A model generated the notes under the pieces. That model ran no database searches. It saw only the letters and a program-made list of their open reading frames with translations, and was not told where the DNA came from. This document shows positions 47,101 to 56,988 of a DNA stretch of 64,000 nucleotides, one piece after another. This stretch comes from Phallus indusiatus (Eukaryota; Basidiomycota; Agaricomycetes; Phallales; Phallaceae): NCBI GenBank assembly GCA_027605045.1, contig JAQFWX010000024.1:248001-312000 (forward strand), written 5' to 3'. Made by a program: the position numbers and the translations under genes. The stretch's first letter is position 1; each line of letters starts with the position of its first letter.

Positions 47101-50100
47101 TTTTGCGTCATTAAATATTCCAACGCTTTATGGTCAGTGCAAATTCGGAATTTTGTGCCGATTAATTGCGGTCTAAACTTTTTCAAGGATTCAACTATAG
47201 CAAGTAATTCTTGCTCGTGCACCGGGTAGTTTTGCTGTGCGCTATTGAATTTACCAGACCAGAAACTAACAACTTTTGCAGTTTTAAGATCATTTCCTTG
47301 TGTCAAAACACCGCTCGCTCCAGTCAAACAAGCATCAGTCACAAGATTGATTGTTTCAGCACCGGGTGAGTAGTCTAATGCCACTCTGTGCTGTTTCCGG
47401 TGTTTGCTTACAATTTCTTTGACCTCTTCGAAGGCACGTTGTTCCGTTTGGCCCCAACGCCAGACACTGTTCGCTCCAGAACGTTTGGCAAGTATAGCCA
47501 TAGGTATGCGAATACCCGCACAATTATCAGCTAAATATCCGACTGATCCTAAGAACTGTAGGAGCAAGTCTTTATTAGTTGGCGTTTTCCATTTTTCAAT
47601 GCCGTCAACTTTATGTGGGTCCATTCTTATTCCGTCACCATCAATAATATGTCCAAGAAGTTTTAATTCTGACTGAAAGAACTTCATTTTCGTAGGCGAA
47701 AGAAATAATTTTTCCCTCCGCAAAACATCAAAAATAATTCGTATGTGCTTTACATGATCTGATATGGTGTCAGAATAAATGACAATGTCGTCTAGATAGA
47801 CATCCATGAAGACACCGATGTAAGGCGCGAAAATATGATTCATAAAAGTTTGATATGTTGCTGGTCCATTACAGTCACCCTGTTGTAAAACCAGGCTCTC
47901 CATTGTACCATCCGGTGTCGTGAATAAGGTGCGTTTGACATGTTTTGGGTCAACGCGGATTTGCTCATAGGCATCTTTACCATCAATTAAGCTTCGGTAA
48001 GGGTGCCGCAGGACATTCCGCAAGATGAGTGGTATGTCAGGTAATGGTGTTCGCAACTTGTAAGTGTTCGCATTCTGTTCTCTTTTATCAACAACGGTTC
48101 TTATCCCTGGTTCACCGTCAGGTTGTACCGGTTTTGGTAAAATTAGCATAGGCAATGCATTAGTCCCAGTCACTAGACGCCATCTGCCGCTTTGAAGGTA
48201 AGCATTTTTCTTTTTCTGCCAGACATGCCTAAGTGCTTCTGGGCAACGGCTGGGTCGCCAAGAATATATTTTTGATTCATCTATTATAGGTATGCTATGA
48301 TTAATTTCGCGCAAAGGAGGTAACGGAGTATCTTCTGCTTTTTTGCAAAGGTCAGCAGCCTCTTCTTTTAATTGTTCTCTTAGTTTCTCAATTTCAGATT
48401 CAAGAATATCCACCATAGCGGCTTTGATTGTTGTAACTGATTCGCCTTGGATTTTTTCCGGTTCAGCACTCCCAACAACAACCCGAGTCGGATTTAGCCC
48501 GATCAAGATCTTATGTTGGTAAATAAATGGAGTACCAAGAATAATGTCATAGCTGTCTAAATTGACAATATCAAAGCGGCGCGTGGTTTCTATGTCCTGA
48601 TATTTGAAATTTACGAGCGTACTGCAGTTAATTTTTGATCTAGAGCCTTGAACTGCCATTTGCAGTGTCAATGGTTTAGCGTGTAAGTCCGTTGTAACCT
48701 TTAATTGTTCAGCCAACGTCGTTGACATAAAATCAGCTAGTGATCCGGTGTCTATTAATGCGCGCGCAGGTTTATCATTGATAAAGACCTCAACAATTAT
48801 TGGATGTGGTACTTTTCGTGTAAAGTCTTTTATTTTCATTGCCGTTCGTTCTAACGGCTCAGTAATCTCACTTTCAGCGGATTTCTTATGTTTCGGTGCA
48901 GCAGCCATTAGTGGCAGAGAATCAGGTTCGTCATCTATTTCTATCACCTTCATTGCATGCAAAGGAATTGTAACAGCTTTCGCAGCTATTTTATCCAATT
49001 GTTTCAGGTGTGCAGGGCTGGCTTGTATTCTTGGTGCGCGCATTGTATGCCGTGTAGGACAATTTCGCGCATCATGCCCTTCTTGTTTACATACGAAGCA
49101 TTTTCCTTGCGCACGAAGCTCATCTAACTCTTGTTTGGTAAGTCTTTTCCTTTCCGGGTTTTTAGGAACTAATTTATCTTTAATAGGCTTGGTTGTATTC
49201 TTAACCAGAGAATCCGAAGTTTTTTCTTGCTCTCCGGGAATACTATTCCGCTTGTAACTTGCAAGAGATTCAGTATATTGGTCAAGAAATCTTTTCTGCT
49301 TTTGGGTTTCAAATTCTTTTTGACGCAGGTTTTCTGCAGCTTCATAGTTTACTCCATATTCAATTAACTTTTGTAAACGAGTACTATCAGGAGTGTGACC
49401 GTTTCGCACCCATTGAATACGAATATATTGCATTGCGCCATCCCAAATTATTTGGACTAATTGCCTTTTTGTGACATCATTGAAACGTTTTGCTAATAAT
49501 TCGGTATCACGAGCAAAATCCCGAAATGGCTTTTTCCCTTGCTGCGCATTCATCAAGCGTCGCCGGAGTTGGAGCTTATAGTCCGGTGGGAAGCAATAAT
49601 CGAATAATGCTTGGAAAATAGTACGCAAGGTCCATTTCTTTGGTTTCATAGCAACGTGCTTCATGTAGAACACGTTCGCTTTTCCGGACAGAAAATTTAC
49701 TAATAACTTCACAACCCATTTGTCAGATAGCCCGATCAGTCGTTTCCACAGCCGGACAGCATATACCCATTGGTCCAGGACATCTAAGTTTGCTGCACCA
49801 TCGTAAACAGGTGGGTTTTTTACTTTCATGCTTGATAATATTTTTCTAATCTTTTTAGTACTATTTTTTCCTTTGGAATCGTCAGACTCGTCATCACTAG
49901 AGTCATCGGAACTGGACGAATCACTCGGGTCACTCGGATCACTATCATCCGATGAAGAACTTGACAGGTCCGAGGAACTCGATGAAGAATCTGAAGAAGA
50001 GCTATCTTTCCCTGGTTTTCTACTTATTTTTGCAAAATACCCGCCCTCCGGAACCTGAGAGCGCTCTCGAGAAAATCGAGAATTTATTTTGTATTTATTA

Positions 50101-50867
50101 TCTTTTTTCTTTTTCAGTCTCTCCTTAATTTTGGACTTATTAGATTTTTTAGATTTCGCTTTATCATTTCCTTTATTAGATTTCGGTTTATCACCTGCAG
50201 GGACAATTTCCTCAGTTGTCAGGGTTGCAGGATCATTTCCGATCTCTTCCACATGGTCCGTCTCATTTAATTTATTAGTCTTTATTTGGTTCACCTTGTG
50301 TCGGCGTATCTCTTCCTCGCCATCACTGAACCAATTAAATTTTCGCTCCGTTCGGTCCGGCACTTTCACTGGCTGTTCTGTGCCTCGAGGGGTATGTAAC
50401 TCATCAATATTGTTTACTATGTTATCTTGTAGCTGGGAAAGCTGACGTTCGTTTTCTAGCTCAGTCTCTAATTTATTTTTTTCATTTTCATGTATTTGGT
50501 TTAAGGTATCACGTATAGCACGCGATACAGTATGGGGCTCATTACTAATTACATCTGCAGCTTTAGAAGGCTGCTGCTCGACGGGGGTGCTCGTCGTTGG
50601 CGGCTCGTCCCCAGGAGTCAAAACTCGCTGGGTCGACTGGCTTTCCATAGCCTCTACGGGCGGTGTTCCTCTACGGGACCGCCCGTCTTCACTTATAGTG
50701 GTCTCGTCGAGGGAAGTTACATATCCCTCGACTGCGGGATCACCCGACTTCTCCCAGACAGCTGGGGTAAGTTGGTACTTACCTTGGCTAGACCTTCCTT
50801 CATCCGTCGTCGTTTGAGGGCCGGTAGAAGTAACTGAAGGTTGGAGATAGTTGGTGGTAGCTGACAT
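44142..50867 (-). CDS. Gag-Pol polyprotein of gypsy element 1 with long C-terminal extension
   Basis: A single frame of 2241 residues. Approximate order: a charged N-terminal region with a Ser/Asp-rich tract (about 285-345); capsid-like gag (VYDGAANLDVLDQWVYAVRL, about 360-480); zinc knuckle CFVCKQEGHDARNC (about 590); aspartic protease ALIDTGSLADFM (about 705); reverse transcriptase with the catalytic YLDDIVIYSD (about 1022); RNase H with LVTDACLTGASG (about 1180); integrase with the HHCC zinc domain (HAHSILAHLGARKT, CESCHVC, about 1500-1530) and the DDE core (GIDFVG, IISDRDSLF, YHPQTDGATERANR, about 1570-1675); and a chromodomain-like segment (FEVLWSSGDITWLPFHEVKH, about 1890). About 320 further residues follow: a charged helical part (AKQRVAHYRKRNEERKAKWQ) and a Pro/Ala/Asn-rich acidic tail. 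No gag-pol frameshift is needed. The products copy and insert the element. Confidence 0.96.
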   Translation of the reverse strand: MSATTNYLQPSVTSTGPQTTTDEGRSSQGKYQLTPAVWEKSGDPAVEGYVTSLDETTISEDGRSRRGTPPVEAMESQSTQRVLTPGDEPPTTSTPVEQQPSKAADVISNEPHTVSRAIRDTLNQIHENEKNKLETELENERQLSQLQDNIVNNIDELHTPRGTEQPVKVPDRTERKFNWFSDGEEEIRRHKVNQIKTNKLNETDHVEEIGNDPATLTTEEIVPAGDKPKSNKGNDKAKSKKSNKSKIKERLKKKKDNKYKINSRFSRERSQVPEGGYFAKISRKPGKDSSSSDSSSSSSDLSSSSSDDSDPSDPSDSSSSDDSSDDESDDSKGKNSTKKIRKILSSMKVKNPPVYDGAANLDVLDQWVYAVRLWKRLIGLSDKWVVKLLVNFLSGKANVFYMKHVAMKPKKWTLRTIFQALFDYCFPPDYKLQLRRRLMNAQQGKKPFRDFARDTELLAKRFNDVTKRQLVQIIWDGAMQYIRIQWVRNGHTPDSTRLQKLIEYGVNYEAAENLRQKEFETQKQKRFLDQYTESLASYKRNSIPGEQEKTSDSLVKNTTKPIKDKLVPKNPERKRLTKQELDELRAQGKCFVCKQEGHDARNCPTRHTMRAPRIQASPAHLKQLDKIAAKAVTIPLHAMKVIEIDDEPDSLPLMAAAPKHKKSAESEITEPLERTAMKIKDFTRKVPHPIIVEVFINDKPARALIDTGSLADFMSTTLAEQLKVTTDLHAKPLTLQMAVQGSRSKINCSTLVNFKYQDIETTRRFDIVNLDSYDIILGTPFIYQHKILIGLNPTRVVVGSAEPEKIQGESVTTIKAAMVDILESEIEKLREQLKEEAADLCKKAEDTPLPPLREINHSIPIIDESKIYSWRPSRCPEALRHVWQKKKNAYLQSGRWRLVTGTNALPMLILPKPVQPDGEPGIRTVVDKREQNANTYKLRTPLPDIPLILRNVLRHPYRSLIDGKDAYEQIRVDPKHVKRTLFTTPDGTMESLVLQQGDCNGPATYQTFMNHIFAPYIGVFMDVYLDDIVIYSDTISDHVKHIRIIFDVLRREKLFLSPTKMKFFQSELKLLGHIIDGDGIRMDPHKVDGIEKWKTPTNKDLLLQFLGSVGYLADNCAGIRIPMAILAKRSGANSVWRWGQTEQRAFEEVKEIVSKHRKQHRVALDYSPGAETINLVTDACLTGASGVLTQGNDLKTAKVVSFWSGKFNSAQQNYPVHEQELLAIVESLKKFRPQLIGTKFRICTDHKALEYLMTQKHLSPRQHRWIDTLNEFDFTIHYIPGETNVLADALSRIYSNEPVGTVRAASEYVPDDDKPEHFEEFEPTIKALLSKFEMLSAPVYTGRTSIETLPVPRRSTHLANKKAARASQRVSPPPPRRRRKRDEPPELVELKDESDEDEQEIAVSNYDEIDSEHTVNRVNDDVEITAPLLTDIIMESEPGFDIPEILKGRYTEDDFFKHIIQKPSHHKDFTVENGLVFLTAGKRKELAIPNIKHNGRSVREIIITHAHSILAHLGARKTLTYLRENVWWPKMIEDIKKYCESCHVCAISKSSTQQPMGLLRTIEVPKRPWESIGIDFVGPLPASRNRHGEFDQICVIIDHLTSMVHLVPTKITYTAKHMAEVVFDIIYKQHGLPEKIISDRDSLFTSTFWRELHKLLGTELRLSSAYHPQTDGATERANRTMTQMLRQCVAVDQKNWATKLPAIEYAMNCATSETTGFSPFFLNYGRMPRPLIWNGGSEYPGVFEFAEKMKNAIMHAHDQIIEARVKQTTQANKHRRKAPLETGDLVYLSTKNLKLPKNKAKKLIPKFIGPFPITKVVEPGAAYKLELSDDLKKRGIHPVFHASLLKIHIPNDDRRFPGRQWKQIPALGGKTEEWSVDKILSHSGKENEALFEVLWSSGDITWLPFHEVKHLEAYSAYCEAMGIKNPKNRRPDLNTHPALMVGLGKLMGGADPRYSAHVRNYNIRKEYIKSKGRAIYLAKNTPSVPSTDLPLRSCSMSLKESDMDTFLSFAGKFSGAFLGPMLEKSMEMYQKGRDAELNEAKQRVAHYRKRNEERKAKWQAAQAFRVAKGLPPLGRQRNFRKQVNSHPTQSEQTILDAASGKSTKNNIQLTAPATPIPTSPAPHNHPNLASPAPITTSLSINNADPNHFLAQLLAPAHTNANIAGLIPNARDDESDPATNALEDDFLPAGTGDELPDMDIEMEMSTMSNGELIGFGNVDDAGAGLESIENLENEHAETAELN

Positions 50868-50990
50868 GTCGTTGTTGGTGGTTTTGAAAGGTGTTGGTGG
50901 TTGCGTTCGACGACAGCTCGCGGTTGATCAAGCCGGTTGCTGCGTGTAGTTAGCGTTATGATGAATAAACGAAGTGCTCACTCAAAAAAA

Positions 50991-51266
50991 TGTGAAGTCT
51001 GCAAGAATGTAGACTACACGAGCTTCGAGAAGATTTGGATAGTCACACAATAGAGTGTTTAAATGCCTCGTCAATTCGAAACTGGGGGAAACTACATACA
51101 AAACAGGGGGTTTATATATGTTTTTAAGAGACCATGATTAAGTAAGAAAGAAAATAGGGACGAGGAAAATAAGGAAAACTTAAGTAAGGGGGATTGAGTA
51201 ACGAAGATTATGAAAGAAAATAGTTCTCGGGCCGGGGCACTTGTAAGAAGGTACGTATCCCTTACA
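50991..51266 (-). repeat. 5' LTR of gypsy element 1
   Basis: 276 bases, apparently identical to the 3' LTR at 43837-44112. It carries the element's promoter, read on the minus strand. Confidence 0.96.
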
Positions 51267-53104
51267 CTTAGGCTCGACTTGGGCGCCTGGCACTTAGCTG
51301 TGCCAGGGCCGCACGCCGCGTCGTCGTTTTATGTATATAGTAGCTGTACCTAGAGTGAGGGTCCCTAAGCTTGTTCTCTTAGGATCCCCTCCCTCTAGGT
51401 GAGTAGTATAGTTACCTTCCAATATATTACTTAGGATCCCCTCCCTCTAGTCTGAGCTGAGTAGCCCTAACACTGCTAAGGTAGAAAATCCAGGCTCAAC
51501 ACTTAACACTACTAATGCGGCACCATCTTGTTGGAATTACAATACAATCACGCGTTAGATAGTAAACACGCGTCACGACGCGTTACATGTAACCTGGGGT
51601 GACGGGCAAAAGACTGACGTCTTTTGACCGTACACCTCAGGTTATGGGCCCCGTGGAAGAAGATAAGACGACATTAGGATTGAGTGGTGTGGAGACAGGC
51701 TTGCAATCGGTCATGTTGGCGCGCTGAAGGATATCAATGACGTACTGATGCTGGGATAGTGTAAGTGACCTTTCTTGTCAATTTCGTTCGATCTTGATGC
51801 CTAACAAATAGCTTGTTTCTCCGAGATCGCGAAGTTTGAAATGTGTTTCTAGTTGTTTTACAAGCGCCCGGATTGCCTCTCCGTCCTTTCCAGCAATCGT
51901 GATATCATTGACGAACACCAGGACGATGATGCGGGTCTTATCGTTATCATGGCCGTATACCCAGACACTATGTTCACAGCGAACACGCAGGAATCCTATT
52001 CCGCACAAGGTTTTGTGGAGTTTCTTGTGCCATTCTCTGCCTGCTTGCTTAAGACCGTATAGTGCACGCTTCAGGCGCAGCGCATGGGTGTTATCAGAGG
52101 ATTGAAAGCCCTCAGGCTCCTTCATGTACACTTCATCTTCGAGGTCTCTGTTGAGGAAAGCTGATGAAACGTCAACACTTTTCAACTCAAGATCTTCTAG
52201 AGCTGCAAGAGCAAGGATTGCACGGATGGTCGCCCATTTTGGGGTTGGTGAGAAAGTTTCGGTAAAGTCGAATCCAGGTCTTTGTGCATAGCCTTTTGCA
52301 ACTAATCTTGCCTTGTAACGCTCTACAGAACCATCGGAGTTTCATTTGACTTTGAAGACCCAGCGGCTTCCAATTGCTTTTCGGTTTGCCGGGAGTTGGA
52401 CTAGTTCAAAGACACCATTCTCTGTCATGGCCTGCATTTCGTCTAATGCAGCCTGATACCACATGTTAGCCTCTGGTTCTGGTCGCGCAAGGGCTTCAGC
52501 TAGTGTTTTCGGCTCGTTTTCATGAGGTGTTGCTGACATGGTGCTTTCTAGCCGACAAGAAAATGTGGCTGCCAGAGCTTCCGGAAATGTAAGGTAGAGT
52601 TCATCTTCATTTAGGGCTACTGAATTCGCCGCTGTGTTCTCATCACTATCCTCATTTTCAGATTCTTCTACTTCCGGATCTGGCTGTTGTCTATTGCATA
52701 GACGGTAACCATGACCAGTGTTAGGTTCGGGTTCAATAAGGCCGTTTTTGCCGAATTTTGGTTCATAGCGCGCTCGTGGAGGGGACGGTGATCTAGATGG
52801 TGATCTGGAGGATGGTAGACTGGGAAGTGGTGTAAGGGGCGAGTCGACATTTGGTTGTGCCGGAACAATGTCTTCTTCTTCATATTCAGATGATGCTGAG
52901 TCGGACAGTTCTACTCCCCCTCGATGAGGTATATCTGAATGTGGAGCTCCCCCTGATTTGGCATCTGATTGTGAAGAGGGTGGTAGGAGCGAATCCAACG
53001 AGAGATTAATTAAATGTTTTGTATTTCCAGGAAATACACGTTCATCGAATACAGCATTGCTTGATTCAATTGTGCGCTTTGTTAAGGGGTTATAGAAGAT
53101 CCAA

Positions 53105-53368
53105 TGTAACGGTTCCGCTATGAGCAGCGGACTACTATTAACCATAGTACATATTCGTATATATATACAATTGCATGCAGACGATCGTCACCTGCACAAG
53201 TACCTAGTATTATGTAATGTACATAGGCGCCGTCACACCAGTAAATACCGCGTAACGGTAAAGGCGCCAGCAGCCTTTCTTACCTGCACTTGCAAATATA
53301 CAGCTTTATACTGTTTGTTGTGAGTCCGTAAGAACCGGGCTAATCGTAAACTGTAACGAAACGTTACA
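53105..53368 (-). mobile_element. Solo LTR, family C (264 bp), TSD TCCAA
   Basis: Plus strand TGTAACGGTTCC... to ...CGAAACGTTACA, flanked by perfect TCCAA (53100-53104, 53369-53373). It is the inverse-complement twin of the 264-bp 3' LTR of gypsy element 2 (61153-61416) with only a few differences. It lies inside the copia remnant. Confidence 0.94.
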
Positions 53369-53594
53369 TCCAAGCCTTCTTTCCGACTGCATAGCCTACG
53401 AATATGCATTTCATGGAATGTGAATCTAGGTTCTGTCGTTTCCTTTTTCAAACTAGCACATATGCAAGGCAACCGAAGACACGCAAATGTGATAGATCTG
53501 GTTTGTGTCTGGACCAGGCCTCATATGGTGTTGTATTTGGTAAGGCTCTAGTCGGGCATCTGTTCCGTACATGTACAAAAGTAGCGACTGCTCT

Positions 53595-54203
53595 TGTTGA
53601 GGACGAGAACGACTTACGAGGCGAACATGGGAATAGACGCCGTTTACCTGTGCTGCACAGCCCAGCGCAACGAGCTAAATTGTGGTCAATAAATCTCGAA
53701 TCTCGATATATGCGTGTGCCACGGACGAAGAAAGCATTGGAAATTCGCTACGAGACGATTCCGTGTTACGGAGTAGCAAATTAAATGGGATTATTAAGGG
53801 AAGAATGCTCTAATCTCTTTAAATTCAATTCCGTCTTTCCATTTTCTTATTTTCTTACAAATTCATGCCTATGCGAAGTGCTTTTGACTACTTTTGACTA
53901 GTTTACATTTTATTTAACAGTTTTCTAAACTCCTTTTGTTCGTTTCCTTGTTTTCCTTGACATTTTGACCCTGGGCCGCGAAATCCGTTGTTGTTTAGCT
54001 TAGTAAAACACTCTCCTCAAACTGTATATAAAAAGACGTCGTTTTTGACGCAGAATAACATCTCATTATCCCTTGTTTACACTCACTAAAGCCCTCTTTT
54101 GCGAAAAGCTTCTCTTTATTCTCAAAACTACTCTACAATCTCTATCCTACACACTACACTGGTTCCCTCTCCGTCTCTGCCTACTCCTGAGACGCGCTCT
54201 TCA
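53595..54203 (+). mobile_element. Solo LTR, family E (609 bp), TSD CTCT
   Basis: Begins TGTTGAGGACG and ends CGCTCTTCA; CTCT stands at 53591-53594 and 54204-54207. Removing it with one CTCT joins the copia integrase in frame (SFWWR to AVATFVHVRNRCP), which confirms the borders. It contains a TATA-like tatataaaaag near 54024. Confidence 0.82.
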
Positions 54204-54704
54204 CTCTCCACCAGAATGACACAGGTAGCTTTGACTCTGTAAGAAGTGTGATCATTGCTTCACCTATTGTTCTGTTCACTCGTTCCACTACACCATTTTG
54301 GTATGCTTCATCGGTTTCTGTGTGCCAGCGCTGGATCCCATTGTCATCACAGAACTTAATGAACTCATTTCCCATGTACTCTCTGCCTTCATCATCTTGG
54401 AATTCAATGATGCGTAAGCCTGGATTTGCATTCTCGGCGTATGCTTTGTATGTTTTGAATGCATTGAATGCGTCACTTTTCCGGCGAAGGGGATATACTG
54501 CCCAGAAGCGGGAAGAGTCACATATGAATGTGATCCAGTAATTGTATCCTTCAGGGGTACTAGTAGACATTGGACCTTTAAGATCAGAATAGATTCGAGC
54601 TAGTTTTGTCTTATGTGGGACATGCGGCTTCTTTGGGACATTGTGATGATGGAGCTTTCCGGAGATACATGGTTCACATATGGGATCCGGAGTTGTCAAG
54701 GCTG

Positions 54705-55065
54705 TGTCACGGTATGCTAGCGCCTCTTCCGCCTCTTCCGGTTATTCAATTTCTTTGATTTCTTTCAGTTTCATTTCGTGTTACGATTTCCTTCATTTCC
54801 CATACTTTGCCATTTCCATTAGTTCCATTATTTTCTCGATTTCTCGATTTCTTCGATTTCCTTCGATTTCTGTTTGTATCTCCTCGGATCCCATGGAGAT
54901 CAGTCAGGTGCTTCGTATCCTGTACTTATATGCGTTTTCCCTAGAGGGGGATACCTAAGCTTGTTCTCTTAGGTTTTCCCTCCTCTAGGTGAGTAGTTAG
55001 TCGCTGTCCCTCAATAGATCTTAGGTTTTCCCTCCTCTAGGTGTGTGCCCTGAGTCGCCCTAACA
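54705..55065 (+). mobile_element. Solo LTR, family A' (361 bp), TSD GGCTG
   Basis: TGTCACGGTATG... to ...CGCCCTAACA with perfect TSD GGCTG (54700-54704, 55066-55070). The 3' third is related to family A (cctaagcttgttctcttagg, gtgagtagt, gagtcgccctaaca), while the 5' part differs and is full of ttcgattt-type words. Confidence 0.92.
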
Positions 55066-55740
55066 GGCTGTGTGTTTTACACCATTTACTAGTTGGTGTT
55101 CAATCATAGAGCGGATTTTCTCTGATGATATGTGTGCACAGCAACGATGCCAGAGTGTTAGGTCCATCTTGCATGTGCTTGTTTGACTCGAGTTTGCAGC
55201 TATCATTACAGATTCTCTGGGGAAGATTTCGGTGTGGCCACGAAGGTAACCGATGTTGTCTTCTGTGATTCTAGCTGAGAAGCGAACTTTGTTTCCATGC
55301 AAGAAGTCAACGGTGGATTTCATGATGTTCACAGTGTAGCCCTTCTCGCGGGTGAGATAGAATGGTGATAATAGATTATTTCTAAGCACAGGTACATGAA
55401 GAACATCATGGAATTCAACTGGTTCTAGATCCTCCCCTTTTTCTCCTTTTGGCCAGAAAATGACAAGTCCGACTCCTGCTGAATAGATGACGGTATCATT
55501 GGCGAGGCGAATAGGAACTCGATGAGGGGTATACATCTTGAACCACATGCGATGTGGTGTCATGTTACGAGACGCGCCTGTATCAGTATTCCAGTCAGCA
55601 GATGCTGGTGATGAAGCATCAAAACTTGCAAGAGAAGCAGATTCTTCTTTGACTTCCGTGATAGTCGCCTTCTCGCCCTTGTTCTTCTTCGCATTTGTAA
55701 GGATACGATCGTTCAGTGGTTTAGACTTAAGGATCGGACA

Positions 55741-56600
55741 ATATAACCCAGTAGTCCAATCTATAATAACGCAAGGAGCTACTCTTGCGCGCACAGTTGT
55801 ATATATATACATGAGTGGGCTATCTCTACCAATAGCGCTCAGGTGCTTTATCTACCAATAGGAAGGGAGGCAGTCGATGACGAATGAGAAACAGGAGTAG
55901 AAAGGAAGATGGTGACAGTATGGAGCATACGGAGAAACGGGGAAAGTATGGGAGAATACAGGAGGATAATACGGACCGGCATACTGGGTACCGTACGATG
56001 GATATGATAACGCGTAGGTCAGCATATACGTCTATACTATACGCACAGTATACTAGATTAGTCCTTATGGTCCTAGCACGTACCCTGACAAGATGATTCA
56101 GGCATATCGGATTAGACTACATATACCTTGCAACTCTATTTTCTTATTTACAGTGAATTTAGTCTAGGTGAATGGACATTTCTTGTATAATTTGTTTTTC
56201 ATCAATGAAATTTGTATATTATAATGAGCATTGAGACAGTGAGAAAGTGTTAAAATATTAAGACCCTATCTTCAGACATATGAAACAAGTTACTAACCTT
56301 TGAAGAAAACTAAGCAACGAAAGGTTGTTTTCAAAATATGGAAACCAAAGAGATGAAATCACTGATGATATCATATTATGATATTTATGACGAAATGTCA
56401 TTATATAATACAGCTCTGCAGTTCAGTTCACCAAAATCATGTCATGTGATTTACTTATATAATCAATGGAATCTGTTCCTGAAAAGCTCACTTTCAAGCA
56501 TTATATCGCTGGAATTTACTGACAAAATATGGTCAAAAAAATCATCATCAATTGATCATGCCAGACACTCATTACTTATAGCAAAAAAAGTCTCAATGTT
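55741..56600. other. Junction region between copia remnant and ceramidase
   Basis: At 55790-56093 an LTR-like stretch may be present (minus strand beginning TGTCAGGGTACGTGC at 56093, with atgtatatatata near 55800), but I found neither its other end nor a TSD. From 56100 to 56600 the sequence is AT-rich without recognised coding. Confidence 0.35.
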
Positions 56601-56988
56601 TTGTATCAAGCCTACTCATACCAGTTGAAGGCATGTGATCCTGCAAACTTGGGTGCTTGTCTCACTACACGAGATTTTTACATGCTGTAATGGAACCAAA
56701 GACAAGCTTTGGTAATAATGTGAGTAGGTATTAGCAGGACCAGCGATGACAATGTGTGCTCTCTCATCGAGCACACCTTCCGCAATCAACTGTGCCCGCA
56801 TGGCTTCCCTAATGAAAAAACAAACAAAAAAAAAACAGAATATTCAACAAAAAAAGGGAGAAATTGAACGAGAGCTTTTTGTGAACAAACCTGATTTGTC
56901 TTCCGGACATGGTAGTAAACTCTCTGGGCATAACAAGAATCACCAGTTGTCCGACACGGAGCATTTGAATATTGACAACACTGGGCGA

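Larger units (their letters stand above)
43837..51266 (-). mobile_element. Complete Ty3/gypsy retrotransposon (7430 bp)
   Basis: Two 276-bp LTRs (43837-44112 and 50991-51266) appear identical base for base, and perfect 5-bp TSDs CTTAG stand at 43832-43836 and 51267-51271. The element runs on the minus strand: its 5' LTR is the right one. A purine-rich tract (GGAGGGCGGG on the minus strand, 44113-44122) abuts the 3' LTR. One ORF of 2241 codons fills the interior. Identical LTRs and an open ORF indicate a recent, possibly active insertion. The sequence next to the 5' LTR on the minus strand is TTTTTTTGAGTGAGCACTTC; it lacks the TGG that normally starts a tRNA primer site. Confidence 0.97.
43641..51472 (+). 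mobile_element. Solo LTR, family A, split by a complete gypsy element
   Basis: The left part 43641-43836 (TGTCAGGGTACG to ...CGTCGCTTAG) and right part 51272-51472 (GCTCGACTTGGG to ...CCCTAACA) join to one family-A LTR of about 397 bases. The gypsy element at 43837-51266 lies between them with the 5-bp duplication CTTAG. Outer flanks are CCGCT and CTGCT, a TSD with one change. Confidence 0.92.
51529..55740 (-). pseudogene. Decayed Ty1/copia element with three nested solo LTRs
   Basis: Minus-strand copia Pol pieces occur in order: protease with WNTDTGASRNMTPHRMWF (about 55600) and the pre-integrase block LWHRCCAHISSEKIRSMIEH (about 55110-55160); integrase with CEPCISGKLHHHN, ARIYSDLKGPM, FQDDEGREYMGNEF and NGVVERVNRTIGEAM (54220-54700); integrase C-terminus ALPNTTPYEAWSRHKPDLSH (about 53500-53560); a hinge of Ser/Pro/Glu-rich residues (52450-53100); and reverse transcriptase MKSVDVSSAFLNRDLEDEVY, ALYGLKQAGREWHKKL, LVFVNDITIAG (51780-52330), ending CKPVSTPLNPNVV near 51690. 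The RT catalytic motif reads FVND where copia has YVDD, so it is dead. RNase H and the zinc-finger gag are missing. Three solo LTRs (54705-55065, 53595-54203, 53105-53368) interrupt it. The left end near 51529 (tgttggaatt) may be a remnant of its 3' LTR. Confidence 0.85.

Noticed and set aside
49828..50445. Plus-strand Ser/Leu-rich frames opposite gypsy 1 Gag
   Set aside because: They are antisense to the Ser/Asp-rich and Lys-rich part of the polyprotein.
51529..56093. Pair of copia LTRs flanking the remnant (tgttgg at 51529, accctgaca ending 56093)
   Set aside because: The two ends are not similar to each other and the flanking pentamers CATCT and AGATG are not a direct repeat, so a complete element cannot be claimed.
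56338..56628. 96-codon frame in AT-rich DNA
   Set aside because: Composition-driven, no domain, and it lies at the broken 3' edge of the ceramidase pseudogene.
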